Assembly: GCA_028335825.1 (NCBI GenBank)
Contig: JAIOKI010000022.1
Span: 62,001-126,000, forward strand
Origin: Nosema muscidifuracis
Taxonomy: Eukaryota > Microsporidia > Nosematidae
Direction: 5' to 3'
DNA: 64,000 nucleotides
This document shows, in pieces, positions 9,681-19,298 of this stretch (position 1 is its first letter; every line of letters begins with the position of its first letter). The translations under genes and the position numbers were made by a program. The notes beneath the pieces are model-generated. The model ran no database searches and had not been told where the DNA came from. It saw only the letters and a program-made list of their open reading frames with translations.

Positions 9681-10502
9681 GAAGTATTTAACTTAATTGC
9701 TCCTTCTTTAATAAACAGTACTTTTCTTTAAATTACTTAATTAAATCAATAATATTTGTTATAATGAATTTATGCATATTTAATTTATATTTCTTTAATT
9801 AGAAAATACTCTTCTTAACTTTTTGAAAATATTTCATTTTATGAAAAACTCCTCTTTTTCAAATTATTTTCTATTTTTAATTTATCAATTAATCTGGTCT
9901 ATTTGATCAGATGTAACTGCATATATTTAATTAAACTTGTATAATTGATATAAATGATCAATTAACATGTCTATTGAATCAGATACATTGTTCACAGATT
10001 ATTTTAATTATTATTGCTTATGAATATTATGATCTCAAATTTAAAATGAAATTTAAATTAATTTCAAGAAAGACTGTCTAAAATAAAGAAATAAGAAAAA
10101 ATATAAAATTGTAATTTTAAATTCTTATCAAATATGAAAGAAGAGTTTATGCTTGAAAATTTCTTCGAAGAAATACATAAAAAACAAACTGAAACTTTTT
10201 AATTTTTATCAAGATATCTCTAACAAACAAGATCAATGTTAAAACACAAAAACTCGTTTTGTTACTTAATTAAGTATTTTTTGTAATTTATTTCTTATCA
10301 TAAATTAAAATATGGGATTTATTTAATTTTACTTGCGTCATTATAGTGTATGTACTAAAATATAAACTCATAAAATGTTTGTTTGTTAGTAAACATGTGT
10401 GTCAAAGATATCAATTTTTTTCTGTTTATTGCCAAAGACATAATTAAAAATAAAACTATTTAATTAATTTTTTATTATAAAATAATCATAACAAACAAAT
10501 AC
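9681..10502. promoter_or_regulatory. Gene-free upstream region of the GATA factor gene
   Basis: There is no long reading frame. Two similar 18-base sequences, TCTATTTGATCAGATGTA (about 9898) and TCTATTGAATCAGATACA (about 9973), lie roughly 75 bases apart and could be paired binding sites. A 22-codon frame (MKEEFMLENFF..., 10134-10202) is present but not convincing as a gene. No CCC element precedes the GATA gene start. Confidence 0.35.
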
Positions 10503-11234
10503 ATGACAAATCAGAATTCACCCGAGAACAATGACATGACAAATTCCGATTATATAATAGGTAATGAGACGGATAAAAATGGGAAAATGAGATATAATAA
10601 CAATGAGTATGAATATTACAATCAAAAAGTAGCTGACAACAATTTTCATGATATGAATGAATATTACCAGTATAGTAATAGCAGATACTATGAAGATCAG
10701 TATTATGATCCTAATATGTATGGAAACTATTCCCCGTATAATAATTATAAGATACCAAGAGAATCTAAGAGAAAAGCAAAACAAAGAATTTGTTCTAATT
10801 GCTCAACAACAAGTACACCATCATGGCGTAGAGGAGAAAATGGAAAGTCTTTATTATGTAATGCATGTGGATTGTACCAGAAATTACATGGAAGAGCTAG
10901 GCCTTATACTGTAACTCCAAGTGGAAGAACTAAAGCTTTAAAAGGTGGATATGAAAAAACTCTTTGTGTTAGCTGTAATACTCTTTATCCTATATCTGAA
11001 GTGAGAGGTGGAAATAATACACATGTTTGCGATAACTGTTTAAGTCATATGAAGAATACAAGAGCAAATGATTATCAATATTATAAATATGGAAACTACT
11101 ATAATTTCTATAACGGATCTACTGAACCCGGTAATAGTGTAGAAAACACCAATGTAAATGTAAATAATACAATATATGAAAACTTACAAAATGATGTTTT
11201 GCCTAGAAATAATTACAATGATAAAGATGTTTAA
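10503..11234 (+). CDS. GATA-type zinc-finger transcription factor
   Basis: A 243-aa nuclear DNA-binding protein. The N-terminus (1-85) is rich in Asn and Tyr. A canonical GATA finger occupies residues 97-122, C-x2-C-x18-C-x2-C ([22 protein letters not shown]), followed by the basic tail KLHGRARP. A second cysteine set at residues 155-179, C-x2-C-x17-C-x2-C (CVSC...CDNC), has GATA-like spacing but lacks the WRR core. The C-terminus is Asn/Tyr-rich. Fungal GATA factors bind WGATAR and control nitrogen, iron or light responses; no such role can be read here. It is unusual among its neighbours in having no CCC motif before the ATG and about 2 kb of non-coding DNA on both sides. Confidence 0.9.
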   Translation: MTNQNSPENNDMTNSDYIIGNETDKNGKMRYNNNEYEYYNQKVADNNFHDMNEYYQYSNSRYYEDQYYDPNMYGNYSPYNNYKIPRESKRKAKQRICSNCSTTSTPSWRRGENGKSLLCNACGLYQKLHGRARPYTVTPSGRTKALKGGYEKTLCVSCNTLYPISEVRGGNNTHVCDNCLSHMKNTRANDYQYYKYGNYYNFYNGSTEPGNSVENTNVNVNNTIYENLQNDVLPRNNYNDKDV

Positions 11235-12420
11235 TAAAAATTGTTTAATATATATAATATTCTAATGATGGTAACCATTTATTTTTTTTAAATTCATTAC
11301 ACGTAATTTCTTATATATTTACATTACAAAATAAGTGAAAGAGTATTAATATAAGAACAAAAATATTTTAATACGAATATTAACAACATACATTCGATAA
11401 TATTGGCATAAACTTTCAATGTTTATAAAAACAAATCTATTTTTAATGATGAATATTCATCGAAAGCTGTAAAGTTCTATTAATTTTTTTTTCCAAATAG
11501 AATCGACAAAATCAGTAAAATATAATTTAAACACGTCATTTGTTTATATCACTGTCATAACAAAAAAATAACCAAAGTAAATTATAAAATATTGAATCTG
11601 TCACAATATTTTATCGTTTTTACGACATAATATGTAAGCTACTTGTTTAGAAAATAATTATTAATCTTAAGTCAATGTCACGATTTAATTAATAATTGAA
11701 AGTTGAAATAATATCTGTGTAAACAAACAATTAAATGAATGTAAAAATTTAAGAATATGTAAATAAACATAAAACAAGATTACAACCAAAATTATCTAAC
11801 TGATTATTTAACATACGAAATAAAATTTTCTTTAAAATATCTTTATTTTATATTTTAATTGGTTTTTACTTATTTTAGTTTTTTGGTCTTTTTAAAATTG
11901 AATTAAAATATAATTTTTCTAAAAATCTTATATTAAAAATTTATGAAATTTTTAATTTAATGATTAAATTCTATGATCAATATTATTTTGGTTTCTAGAT
12001 GAATATTTATAATATAGTTTATGAGAATTAATGTATTATCAGCGTTTTTAATACGAAAATACTTTTAATCAGAGGTCTTAGAAAAAGACAAAACTCGAAA
12101 TGATATATTTCTGAAAAATAAAGTTAAATGAATATAAATATTATTTCATTATTCTTAAAAGTATCTTACACATATTTAATTCAAAAATTACAAAATAATA
12201 AGATATTTAGATTTAAAATCAAGCATATAATGTATGGTCATTAATTTAAGAATAAGATGTTTATAATATTATGACACTAAAGCTACTAAGAAATGATTTA
12301 TTGATAAGTGAGCAATAAAATCATACAAGAATTAAAATAATATAAAATTTAATATCATTTTTTAAATTAGAATAATAACAGAAAATATTATTAATATATT
12401 GTTTTAAATACGAGATCACA
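11235..12420. other. Gene-free AT-rich stretch
   Basis: Nearly 1.2 kb downstream of the GATA gene with no convincing frame on either strand, no tRNA boxes and no obvious repeat. It leads into a LINE relic. Confidence 0.55.
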
Positions 12421-12880
12421 TCTAAAATGAAATTGAGAATTCATTTCGTACAAGAAGTTGTAACGAATGAATTTACAGAAATTAGAGTGAACAGATATCA
12501 AAATAAATCTGATCTAAAAGTTATCGATAAGAAGAAGAAGTAAATTACTATATTAGAAGTAAGAATAACCTCAATCAACACTTCTAAAAAGTGGAAAAAG
12601 AAGAGTTTAGAAAATATAATATCCTAGCGAATGAATAACCCAGATGTACAAATTTAGGACATCCATAATTCATTATGTTATGCATAAGATGGTATGGTAT
12701 CGAACTATTCGATGCACATAGAAAGAAATTAACTATCTCAAACCGAATTAAAGCCTACATTCACTGAAAGCATATTTATGAAATATAGAAGACAGAACGA
12801 TGTTGCAAGTGACCTTAAAGATAAGAATGTTATATTTTTGGATCTAGTGAATTTTTGCAACACACCTCAATGTACTACTA
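12421..12880 (+). mobile_element. Relic of a non-LTR retrotransposon (LINE), endonuclease end
   Basis: Read forward, the segment gives IHFVQEVVTNEFTEIRVNRY, then DKKKK-stop-ITILEVRITSIN, then, after frame changes, RKYNILANE and DGMVSNY. The arrangement (vDkk..itIlEVgIts....K.e..rKY..LA.E) resembles the C-terminal restriction-like endonuclease domain of R2/R4/Dong-type LINEs, which are known in Nosema genomes. There are several in-frame stops and at least two shifts, so it is long dead. The reverse transcriptase is not recognisable upstream. Base composition is less A+T-rich than the surroundings. The clade is a guess. Confidence 0.5.
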
Positions 12881-13055
12881 AAATCTAAGTAGACATAAAA
12901 TACCTTGATATTAAATAAACTTCGATAGTTTTATACATTATCTCTAATTTTATATAAAAGATCAATTTGTTCTCTTAGAAAATAAATTTAATTGATTTAA
13001 TTTAAAAATACGAATATACCGTTAATAAATTATAAAAAATGTACCATTAAAAAAG

Positions 13056-13760
13056 TCAACTTAATTTCTTTATTTTATCAGATTTAAGCATAACTCTTAA
13101 CTTCTTATTCTTAATTTTATATCCATCAAGATATTTTACTGCTTTATAAGCTCCCACTTCTTTTTCAAAATTAACATACCCACGACCATTTTCACTAATC
13201 CCACTTGATAAAACAGAACCATATTTTGAAAAAAGTCTTAAAAAATTTAATTCGGTAACTTCCTCTGCTATGTTATACACAAATATACATTTATTATCAT
13301 CAATTACAATTTCATTTTTTATGGTTTTACGTATGCTAAGTAATTTATCACAATAGTTTATCTTATTATTTAAATCAAGAAACTTCAAAGAATCTTTTCT
13401 GTTTTCAAATATTATCATCAATACATTTTTTATAAATGAAATTCGTTCAATATTACCATAATAACTAAAAAATGATTTGAGATCAACTATATCTGAATCT
13501 AGAGGTAGATTAAAAACATAAACTTTACAATCTCTATCGTATGCATAATCAACAATCAAGGGACGTTCTCCTTTAATAATTTTTCCATTCAAAGAGTTTA
13601 TAGCTTTTGTGCATGCTTCTCTAATTTTATAACTTATAAACGTATTGTTAGTATCTTTAGTTCTATTAATATGCAAAATTTCTCCATAAATATCGAATAT
13701 CTTTCTTATATCTTCTTTTGTATAATTACTCGGTAAATTACTTACAATTATTTTTGGCAT
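13056..13760 (-). CDS. Three-RRM RNA-binding protein
   Basis: A 234-aa protein consisting almost wholly of three RNA recognition motifs: residues 1-75 (KIIVSNLPSNYTKEDIRKIF), about 80-150 (KVYVFNLPLDSDIVDLKSFF, degenerate RNP1 MIIFEN) and about 157-232 (CIFVYNIAEEVTELNFLRLF, RNP1 GRGYVNFE). The arrangement recalls poly(A)-binding proteins or other multi-RRM hnRNP-like factors without their C-terminal domains. The precise orthologue is not clear. It is head-to-head with the SOF1 gene; only 40 bases separate the two start codons. Each has its own C-rich motif (ACCCTC here), so the two share a very compact bidirectional promoter. Confidence 0.8.
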   Translation of the reverse strand: MPKIIVSNLPSNYTKEDIRKIFDIYGEILHINRTKDTNNTFISYKIREACTKAINSLNGKIIKGERPLIVDYAYDRDCKVYVFNLPLDSDIVDLKSFFSYYGNIERISFIKNVLMIIFENRKDSLKFLDLNNKINYCDKLLSIRKTIKNEIVIDDNKCIFVYNIAEEVTELNFLRLFSKYGSVLSSGISENGRGYVNFEKEVGAYKAVKYLDGYKIKNKKLRVMLKSDKIKKLS

Positions 13761-13791
13761 TCACAGCGAGGGTATAAAATTTATTTTGAAA

Positions 13792-13800
13792 CCCCATCTT
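13792..13800 (+). promoter_or_regulatory. CCCC start-proximal motif of SOF1
   Basis: The sequence CCCCATCTT immediately precedes the ATG at 13801. Its position favours 13801 over an upstream in-frame TTG at 13786 as the start. Confidence 0.6.
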
Positions 13801-15006
13801 ATGAAAATTAATACGATATACCATTCAGAAGAAGAAACTATAAAAGAAAGAAAAAGAGATTTAAGTCATACGAAACATAGTAAGAATCCTATACATCATC
13901 CGTTTATGAAAGAACGTGAAATGATTAGAGCTATTAATAGTGCAAAAATTGATAGATTATTTGCTAAACCATTTGCCGGAGCAATGTCTTTTCATAGAGA
14001 AGGAATTAATTTTATGACTAAACATCCGGTGAAAGAATATATTTTATCAGCAAGTTTTGATAATAACGTTATTTTAAGTAACGTCGAAACTAGATCTAAG
14101 ATAGTTAGTTTAGATTTGAAATCTAAAATCAAAGGAATAGGATTGGATTCAAAAGATAATGTTTATGTAGGGCAGAATAAATGTGTAAAACGACTTAATG
14201 ATGATATTTTATTTAATATTGATTCTGCCGTTAATAATTTATGCATATCAGAAGATTTGTTTGTATGTGCATATAAATCAGTTAACGTGTATGATATAGA
14301 AAAACGTGCATTGAAAGTATCATATAATTCTAAAAATCCCGATATTATAGCACACAATCCTTCTTTTACTTATTTATTTGGTTTTTCTAATATTGAATCG
14401 AATTATATAGCAGATTTACGAATGGAGAAAGTTGTTTTGGAATTTAATTTATCTAATAAAACTAATGGTATGTCTTTTAGTCCATCGGAAGGATATTTTA
14501 TAGCTTCAGCTAATGAAGATGGTAATGGTTATATACATGATTTAAGATATATAGATACTCCATGTAATACATTAAGAGGACATGTAAGTGCTGTAACCTC
14601 AATAAAGTACAACCCACTTGGAACAGAATTATGTACGGGAAGTTTTGATCAAAGTATTAGAATATTTAGAAATAATGAACGAAAAAGCAGAGATGTTTAT
14701 TATAACCAGAGGATGCATAATATATACGGTATAGAATATAGCAATGATGGACAATTTATTATCTCTGGTAGTGATGATGGATCAATTCGTTTATGGAGAT
14801 CCGAAGCCAGTTCTAAACCTGGACCATTAAGTAGAAAAGAAAAAGAAGTACAAAAGTTTAATAAAGTACTTATAGACAAATACAAGGATGTTACAGAAGT
14901 CAATAGAATAAGTAAACACAGATTTGTTCCTAAACTTCTTAAATCTAAAATGAAACAGAAGCATGAGCATTATGAAGCACAAGTTAGAAAAGGACATACA
15001 AAGTAA
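13801..15006 (+). CDS. SOF1: SOF1/DCAF13 WD-repeat ribosome biogenesis factor
   Basis: A U3 snoRNP-associated WD40 protein of the small-subunit processome, acting in the nucleolus on 18S rRNA maturation. The N-terminus MKINTIYHSEEETIKERKRD and the block HHPFMKEREMIRAINSAKI then RLFAKPFAGAM are the Sof1 signature. WD repeats follow (SASFDNNVILSN; TLRGHVSAVTSIKYNP; TGSFDQSIRIFR; SGSDDGSIRLWR). The C-terminus (RKEKEVQKF..., SKHRFVPKLL...) is the Sof1-like basic domain. The length, 401 aa from the ATG at 13801, is close to the family (yeast 489). It is paired head-to-head with an RRM gene. Assignment is very secure. Confidence 0.95.
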   Translation: MKINTIYHSEEETIKERKRDLSHTKHSKNPIHHPFMKEREMIRAINSAKIDRLFAKPFAGAMSFHREGINFMTKHPVKEYILSASFDNNVILSNVETRSKIVSLDLKSKIKGIGLDSKDNVYVGQNKCVKRLNDDILFNIDSAVNNLCISEDLFVCAYKSVNVYDIEKRALKVSYNSKNPDIIAHNPSFTYLFGFSNIESNYIADLRMEKVVLEFNLSNKTNGMSFSPSEGYFIASANEDGNGYIHDLRYIDTPCNTLRGHVSAVTSIKYNPLGTELCTGSFDQSIRIFRNNERKSRDVYYNQRMHNIYGIEYSNDGQFIISGSDDGSIRLWRSEASSKPGPLSRKEKEVQKFNKVLIDKYKDVTEVNRISKHRFVPKLLKSKMKQKHEHYEAQVRKGHTK

Positions 15007-15011
15007 ATTAT

Positions 15012-15194
15012 TTATTTTTTCGTTTTTTTAGTTCTGCGTGGGTTTTTGTTGCTAAGTTCTATAGCATTAATCAAATTTTTTTTGTTAATTTCTTTGCTTA
15101 TAAGAAAATCTTCTGTTTTATCTTTAGCAGATCTTTTAAAATATTTCGTTGGTTTTTTTACTATCTTAAGTTTTTTTATCGGTTTCTGAACCAT
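15012..15194 (-). CDS. Small very basic protein, 60 aa
   Basis: Sequence MVQKPIKKLKIVKKPTKYFK to the end NKNPRRTKKTKK, about one third Lys/Arg. TTCCCC lies just before the ATG on the coding strand, supporting a real gene. It is convergent with SOF1 (5 bases between stops). The N-terminus is reminiscent of eukaryotic ribosomal protein eL32 (PLVKPKIVKKRTKKF) and the C-terminal third faintly of its last helix, but the central conserved part of eL32 is absent. It cannot be called a ribosomal protein on this evidence; a nucleolar or ribosome-associated role is a guess from charge. Confidence 0.6.
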   Translation of the reverse strand: MVQKPIKKLKIVKKPTKYFKRSAKDKTEDFLISKEINKKNLINAIELSNKNPRRTKKTKK

Positions 15195-15592
15195 AAAAGG
15201 GGAATAAAATAATTAAATTAACAATAGATTTTTTATTAATACTCTTAACTTAAAATTATTCTTACTGAGACATATTATTAATTTCTTTTTGATAAATTAT
15301 TTTTTTTAGTCATAAAATCTTTTTTATGATCAATAAATAAAGTTTCCATGCATACGAAAGATTAGAATTTTATTCGTAGCCAAATAACTCTTTTAAATAC
15401 TAAAAATATTTATCAATTACAAAAATCAATTGATGTATTTTTTTATGTAAAACATATTATATTGTTTTAAAAATTACTCAATTAGTCATCCTTCACTTGA
15501 AATATTTAAGAATATGATCTTATTATGAATGTTTTAGTAAGATTTTCTAAAATTATTTTTTAATAAAACATTCTATGAGACTTGAAATTAAA
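15195..15592. other. AT-rich spacer, nothing recognised
   Basis: About 400 bases between two leftward genes with no frame, repeat or RNA gene that I can support. Confidence 0.5.
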
Positions 15593-16258
15593 CTATAAAT
15601 TTTTAATAGAATTAAAGATATCCGATTTTTCAGTAATTATTTTTGTCCATTCACTTATTTCTCCATTTTTAACCATTTCATTAAATTCTTCTTCATTTAC
15701 ACTTTTTACATTCTTCACTTCTTCTTTGTTTGGTTTAATACTTACATTTTTCTTACATATGAAAATGTAATCAATTTCCCATTCATGAAAGTTTTTACTC
15801 TCTTTAATTATATCTGGTTGATTTTCGTCACATTTAAATTCGGCATATTCCTGAGGACACGGGTCTCCATCCATCATATATCCATAAGAATCTTTGTAAG
15901 TTGCTTTGTACCATACACGACCAAAAAATTTTAGTTCATCAGCTGTTATTTCAGTTATTCCAAGTTCGTGTTCCATTCTTTTTAATAAATGATTTTTTGC
16001 ATCAGTGATTGGATCAGAAAATGATAATTCATTTAAAAATGGATGAGAGCAAACTGTATTAGCCCACATAAGAGGAAAGACAAGTTTATTAGAAGATCTC
16101 TGTTGAATAATAAGTTTATAGTCATCATCTACTAAAAATAACGAGAATGCTCTGTGTAAAGAAAGATAATCCTTGTAATGTCCAGTTAATGCTTTCATTG
16201 TTCCAATGATTTTATCATTGTTGTCTACTAGAATAAGATTCTTATTGAAGTTATCCAT
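15593..16258 (-). CDS. IDI1: Isopentenyl-diphosphate delta-isomerase
   Basis: Interconverts isopentenyl and dimethylallyl diphosphate, the entry step to prenyl chains (dolichol, farnesyl groups, sterols). This is a Nudix-fold type I enzyme of 221 aa, close to human IDI1 (about 228). Hallmarks seen are YKDYLSLHRAFSLFL, QQRSSNKLVFPLMWANTVCSHPF with the catalytic Cys in the NTxCSHP motif, the Nudix-helix region AKNHLLKRMEHELGI, and the metal/catalytic Glu segment HEWEIDYIFI. AACCC lies just before the ATG on the coding strand. Prenyl products would feed the dolichol-dependent O-mannosyltransferase at 5.4-6.9 kb. Assignment is secure. Confidence 0.95.
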   Translation of the reverse strand: MDNFNKNLILVDNNDKIIGTMKALTGHYKDYLSLHRAFSLFLVDDDYKLIIQQRSSNKLVFPLMWANTVCSHPFLNELSFSDPITDAKNHLLKRMEHELGITEITADELKFFGRVWYKATYKDSYGYMMDGDPCPQEYAEFKCDENQPDIIKESKNFHEWEIDYIFICKKNVSIKPNKEEVKNVKSVNEEEFNEMVKNGEISEWTKIITEKSDIFNSIKNL

Positions 16259-16802
16259 TTTTTTGGGTTTATCAGTTTTTTTTATTTTTATTAAAATAAA
16301 TTAATTTTTTTGACAGAAAATAAGGATCAAATTTTATAAATGAATAGAAAGTTTAATTCCTTTTTGGTATTCAATAAAATAAAAATTCTAGTATTAAAAA
16401 ATATAAACTTTTATTTTAATAAAATATAAACTTTGATTTTTAATAAAATATAAACTTTGATTTTAATGAAATATATAATTTTATATTTAATAAAAAATAT
16501 TTTGTATTATTATCTGATATAAAATATTTTTGAAAATATCATGATTTAATAAATTTTATTAATAATTTTTTTATATTTTTTTTAAAATATCATAATCAGT
16601 GAATTTTATATTTCTTTCTGATATTCAAATTTTTTAAAAATATCATAATTAATAATTTTTTTTCAAAATATCATGATTAATAATTTTTTTTTAAAAATAT
16701 CATAATTAATTTTTTTATAATATAATAATACAAAATATTTTTTATAATATAATAATACAATTTATTTTTTATAATAAAATACAATTTATTTTTTAATTTA
16801 AT
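16259..16802. repeat. AT-rich spacer of short tandem repeats
   Basis: Two families are visible: TATAAACTTTGATTTTAATAAAA (16400-16470, 3-4 copies) and AAATATCATGATTAATAATTTTTTTT (16530-16720, about five copies). No gene. Confidence 0.6.
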
Positions 16803-17201
16803 TTACTTTTTTTTAGAATCATTATTTTTCTGATCTTCACTCTTATCATTTAATAAGTAATATGGATACAAATATACCATAATAATAATAGTAAATGTTG
16901 ATAGACTTAATTCAAATATAACACGGATCTTCCCAAAATATACCAAATTCTTATAATAAAGGAAGAACAACCCTTCTATTATAAAACTAAACCCTATAAA
17001 TAAATAAAAAAGATATCTTCCTATATTTCTTAGACAATACAACCTGAAAATGCTTAGTGTAATTATCAAAGTTAAAAAAAATACTGATGGGGTTATATGA
17101 GATATATTGATATACTTTTTATGTTCAATGAATATAAATAAACTACGAAATATTGTGTAAATCTTTAGGTAGTAAGGAAGGAGACCATATTCGCTTTTCA
17201 T
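16803..17201 (-). CDS. Four-helix membrane protein, possibly ERG28-like
   Basis: A 132-aa protein with about four hydrophobic segments and a short Lys/Asp tail (KSEDQKNNDSKKK). The pattern LPYYLKIYTIFRSLF, an Arg in the second segment (SIFRLYCLRN), FSFIIEGLFFLYY and a last segment followed by YPYYL lines up loosely with Erg28, the ER scaffold of sterol C-4 demethylation (LPKWLLFIS, RFYGAMYL, FHFGSELLIF). This is a weak by-eye match. Its position next to an isoprenoid gene is suggestive only. ACCCC lies a few bases before the ATG. Confidence 0.6.
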   Translation of the reverse strand: MKSEYGLLPYYLKIYTIFRSLFIFIEHKKYINISHITPSVFFLTLIITLSIFRLYCLRNIGRYLFYLFIGFSFIIEGLFFLYYKNLVYFGKIRVIFELSLSTFTIIIMVYLYPYYLLNDKSEDQKNNDSKKK

Positions 17202-17579
17202 AAGATGGGGTAAAATTATAAGAAGATTTTTAAAAAATAAATTATTTTTTGATACGACGTTTGATTATCAAATAAGAAAACCTAATTTAAGTTTAATGGA
17301 TACAAATGATTTAAATAAATTATTTTTATGATACTACTCAAATAAGAAAACCTAATTTAAGTTTAATAGATACAAATAATTTAAATAAATTATTTTTTGA
17401 TACTACTCAAATAAAAAAATCTAATTTAAGTTTAATGGATACAAATGATTGATAATAAATTATTTTTTATCAAAATATCTCCTTTACTTTTTTTTTGTTT
17501 GGTCTCCTTTTTTTTAAAGCATTTCACCAATGAAAAATTCACAATTTCAAACTTAAAATAATCAATTAAATAACAAACA
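17202..17579. repeat. About 67-bp tandem repeat, three copies
   Basis: From 17235 to 17470 a unit containing GATACTACTCAAATAAGAAA and CCTAATTTAAGTTTAATGGA occurs three times with small differences. It lies between divergently transcribed genes. Confidence 0.75.
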
Positions 17580-17852
17580 ATGGATAATAGTAGTAGAACA
17601 GGATATATAGATTTTAAAACAGATATTAATGGAGTAGAGACAGATATTAAAATATTAGAAACACTTACACATGTATTTATATACATAAACCAGATAGAAG
17701 ATCAAATAAATTTATTCGATGAAGAACTTAAAAAGATTCTTGTTAGGAAAGATATTAATAGAAAAAAAGAATTACAGGTGTTTTGTAATTTAAAAAGTAA
17801 AGAACATCTTGATGACGTAAGTTTATTTGTTTACAATATATTTACTAAATAA
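17580..17852 (+). CDS. Small hypothetical protein, 90 aa
   Basis: MDNSSRTGYIDFKTDINGVE followed by a likely coiled coil (HVFIYINQIEDQINLFDEEL) and a short globular end. No family is recognised. The helical character and length would suit a small subunit of a larger complex. No CCC motif is next to the ATG, unlike most neighbours, so the call rests on open frame length and codon use. Confidence 0.55.
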   Translation: MDNSSRTGYIDFKTDINGVETDIKILETLTHVFIYINQIEDQINLFDEELKKILVRKDINRKKELQVFCNLKSKEHLDDVSLFVYNIFTK

Positions 17853-18060
17853 AATTTTATTTTTAAAGTAGAATATATTTTATTGATATTATTTTATAAT
17901 ATATTTTATTAATATAATTTTAATGGATTATTTTAGAATATATTTATTTTACATTATATATTTTACATAAATTTTTTTTATAATATACATTTTAAATTAA
18001 TATATTTTAAATGGACTATTTTAAATATCATCATCACCTTACTTAAATATTAATAAAAAA

Positions 18061-18585
18061 TCAAATAAGTCCATTTTTCATTTCTTTTATCATATTTTGT
18101 ACTCTATCTTCTTTATAAATATACTCTTTCTGTAATTTTTTATATTCTTCTTCCATAAGTTTAATTCTATTCTCAAACTCTTTATTAATATCATCATTCT
18201 CTTTAATTTTATTATTAACAAACTCAATTATATTAATTTTGTCCTCCATAAGATAAGACTCAAGTATCTCTTTAATATATCCTTCATCATGTATATCCCT
18301 TGAACTAACAACATTATCTTTTATAAGTACATCTAATTTATCAAGTTTATTTTCTAAATTATATTCTTTAACTTTCTTCTTAAGTAACCCACTTAATATA
18401 TTTTTTAAATTATCTAATTTATCTTTTATATTTCCATTATTTAATCTTGAAGTAGAAGTGTTGTAAAATGAATCTGTTTGAGGAGTTTCTTCAATATTAT
18501 CAAGATCTTTGTTCAATATTTCTTGGATAGCTTTTTTATAAACAAGTTTTAGTTTGTTATATCTTGCTCCATTAGATTTATCCAT
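18061..18585 (-). CDS. Nnf1/PMF1-like kinetochore protein (MIND complex)
   Basis: A 174-aa coiled-coil protein. The N-terminus GARYNKLKLVYKKAIQEIL and the block NLKNILSGLLKKKVKEYNLE followed by NKLDKLDVLIKD match the layout of Nnf1/PMF1 (GxRYxKLxxVFxxAL ... REFxxIxxERNxxEKLNELDELI). Nnf1 pairs with Mis12/Mtw1 in the MIND complex that links centromeric chromatin to the Ndc80 complex. The C-terminal half is coiled coil (KENDDINKEFENRIKLMEEE). The length suits the family (about 200). Start supported by CACCC before the ATG. The match is by eye, but the order and spacing of the two blocks are specific. Confidence 0.6.
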   Translation of the reverse strand: MDKSNGARYNKLKLVYKKAIQEILNKDLDNIEETPQTDSFYNTSTSRLNNGNIKDKLDNLKNILSGLLKKKVKEYNLENKLDKLDVLIKDNVVSSRDIHDEGYIKEILESYLMEDKINIIEFVNNKIKENDDINKEFENRIKLMEEEYKKLQKEYIYKEDRVQNMIKEMKNGLI

Positions 18586-19286
18586 TTATGGGTGAATTTA
18601 AAAAAAAATATTTAATTCATGCATAAATTAGAAGAATATTTTATAATAAATATTTATAAATGAAAAGAGATCTTGAAGCTAGATTTATGAAAAAGTCTGT
18701 CATTCATTAAGATTTATGAAAAGAGGTCTTGAGAATTATATTTAGCTAGATTTATGAAAAGATCTTTCATTAAACTAGATTTATGAAAAAGTCTGTCATT
18801 TAGCTAGATTTATGAAAAATGTCATTTAACTAAATTTATAAATATTAATTATTTATTTTTATTAGATAATTGAAAGTAAACAAGTTATAAAAATAATCAG
18901 TCAAGTTTAGAGATTTTAATTGAATAATTTATTTCTAGCTTTTTTTACTCATCTTGAGTCAGATAAAGATAAAAAATCACAGATTTAATCTTATAAATAT
19001 AATATTAGTATAATAGAATAACAATTATTTAATATAAAAATATAAATATGAATTATACTTAAATATATAATAGATATAAATATATATTAGATATTTATAT
19101 GACTTATACCTCTATGATAATAGAATAACAATCATTTAATATATCAAATATATATAAAAATATATCAAATATATCAAATATAACTTATACTTAAATATAT
19201 AATATAAATATATATTAAATATAAATGACAAATATAAATATGACTTTTACTTCAATGAAGATATTTGAGAAATAAAAAAAAATCAA
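18586..19286. repeat. Spacer with GATTTATGAAAAAGTCTGTCATT repeats
   Basis: Five or so copies of a 30-40-base unit (AGCTAGATTTATGAAAAAGT, CTGTCATT) occupy 18660-18840. Further on, AAATATATAATATAAATATA-like units recur to 19260. No gene. Confidence 0.65.
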
Positions 19287-19298
19287 CCCCATAAATTA
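19287..19298 (+). promoter_or_regulatory. CCCC motif before the lipin start
   Basis: CCCC at 19287-19290, eight bases before the ATG at 19299, marks the natural start of the lipin gene ahead of the in-frame TAA. Confidence 0.5.

Noticed and set aside
10134-10202. 22-codon frame upstream of the GATA gene as a regulatory uORF
   Set aside because: Too short, 300 bases from the gene start, and without a start motif; chance occurrence is likely.
10518-10784. Ile-rich minus-strand frame over the GATA gene
   Set aside because: Shadow of Asn/Tyr codons; the plus-strand GATA finger is unambiguous.
15012-15194. Ribosomal protein eL32
   Set aside because: Only the first 20 residues resemble it and the conserved middle of eL32 is absent; kept as an unnamed basic protein.
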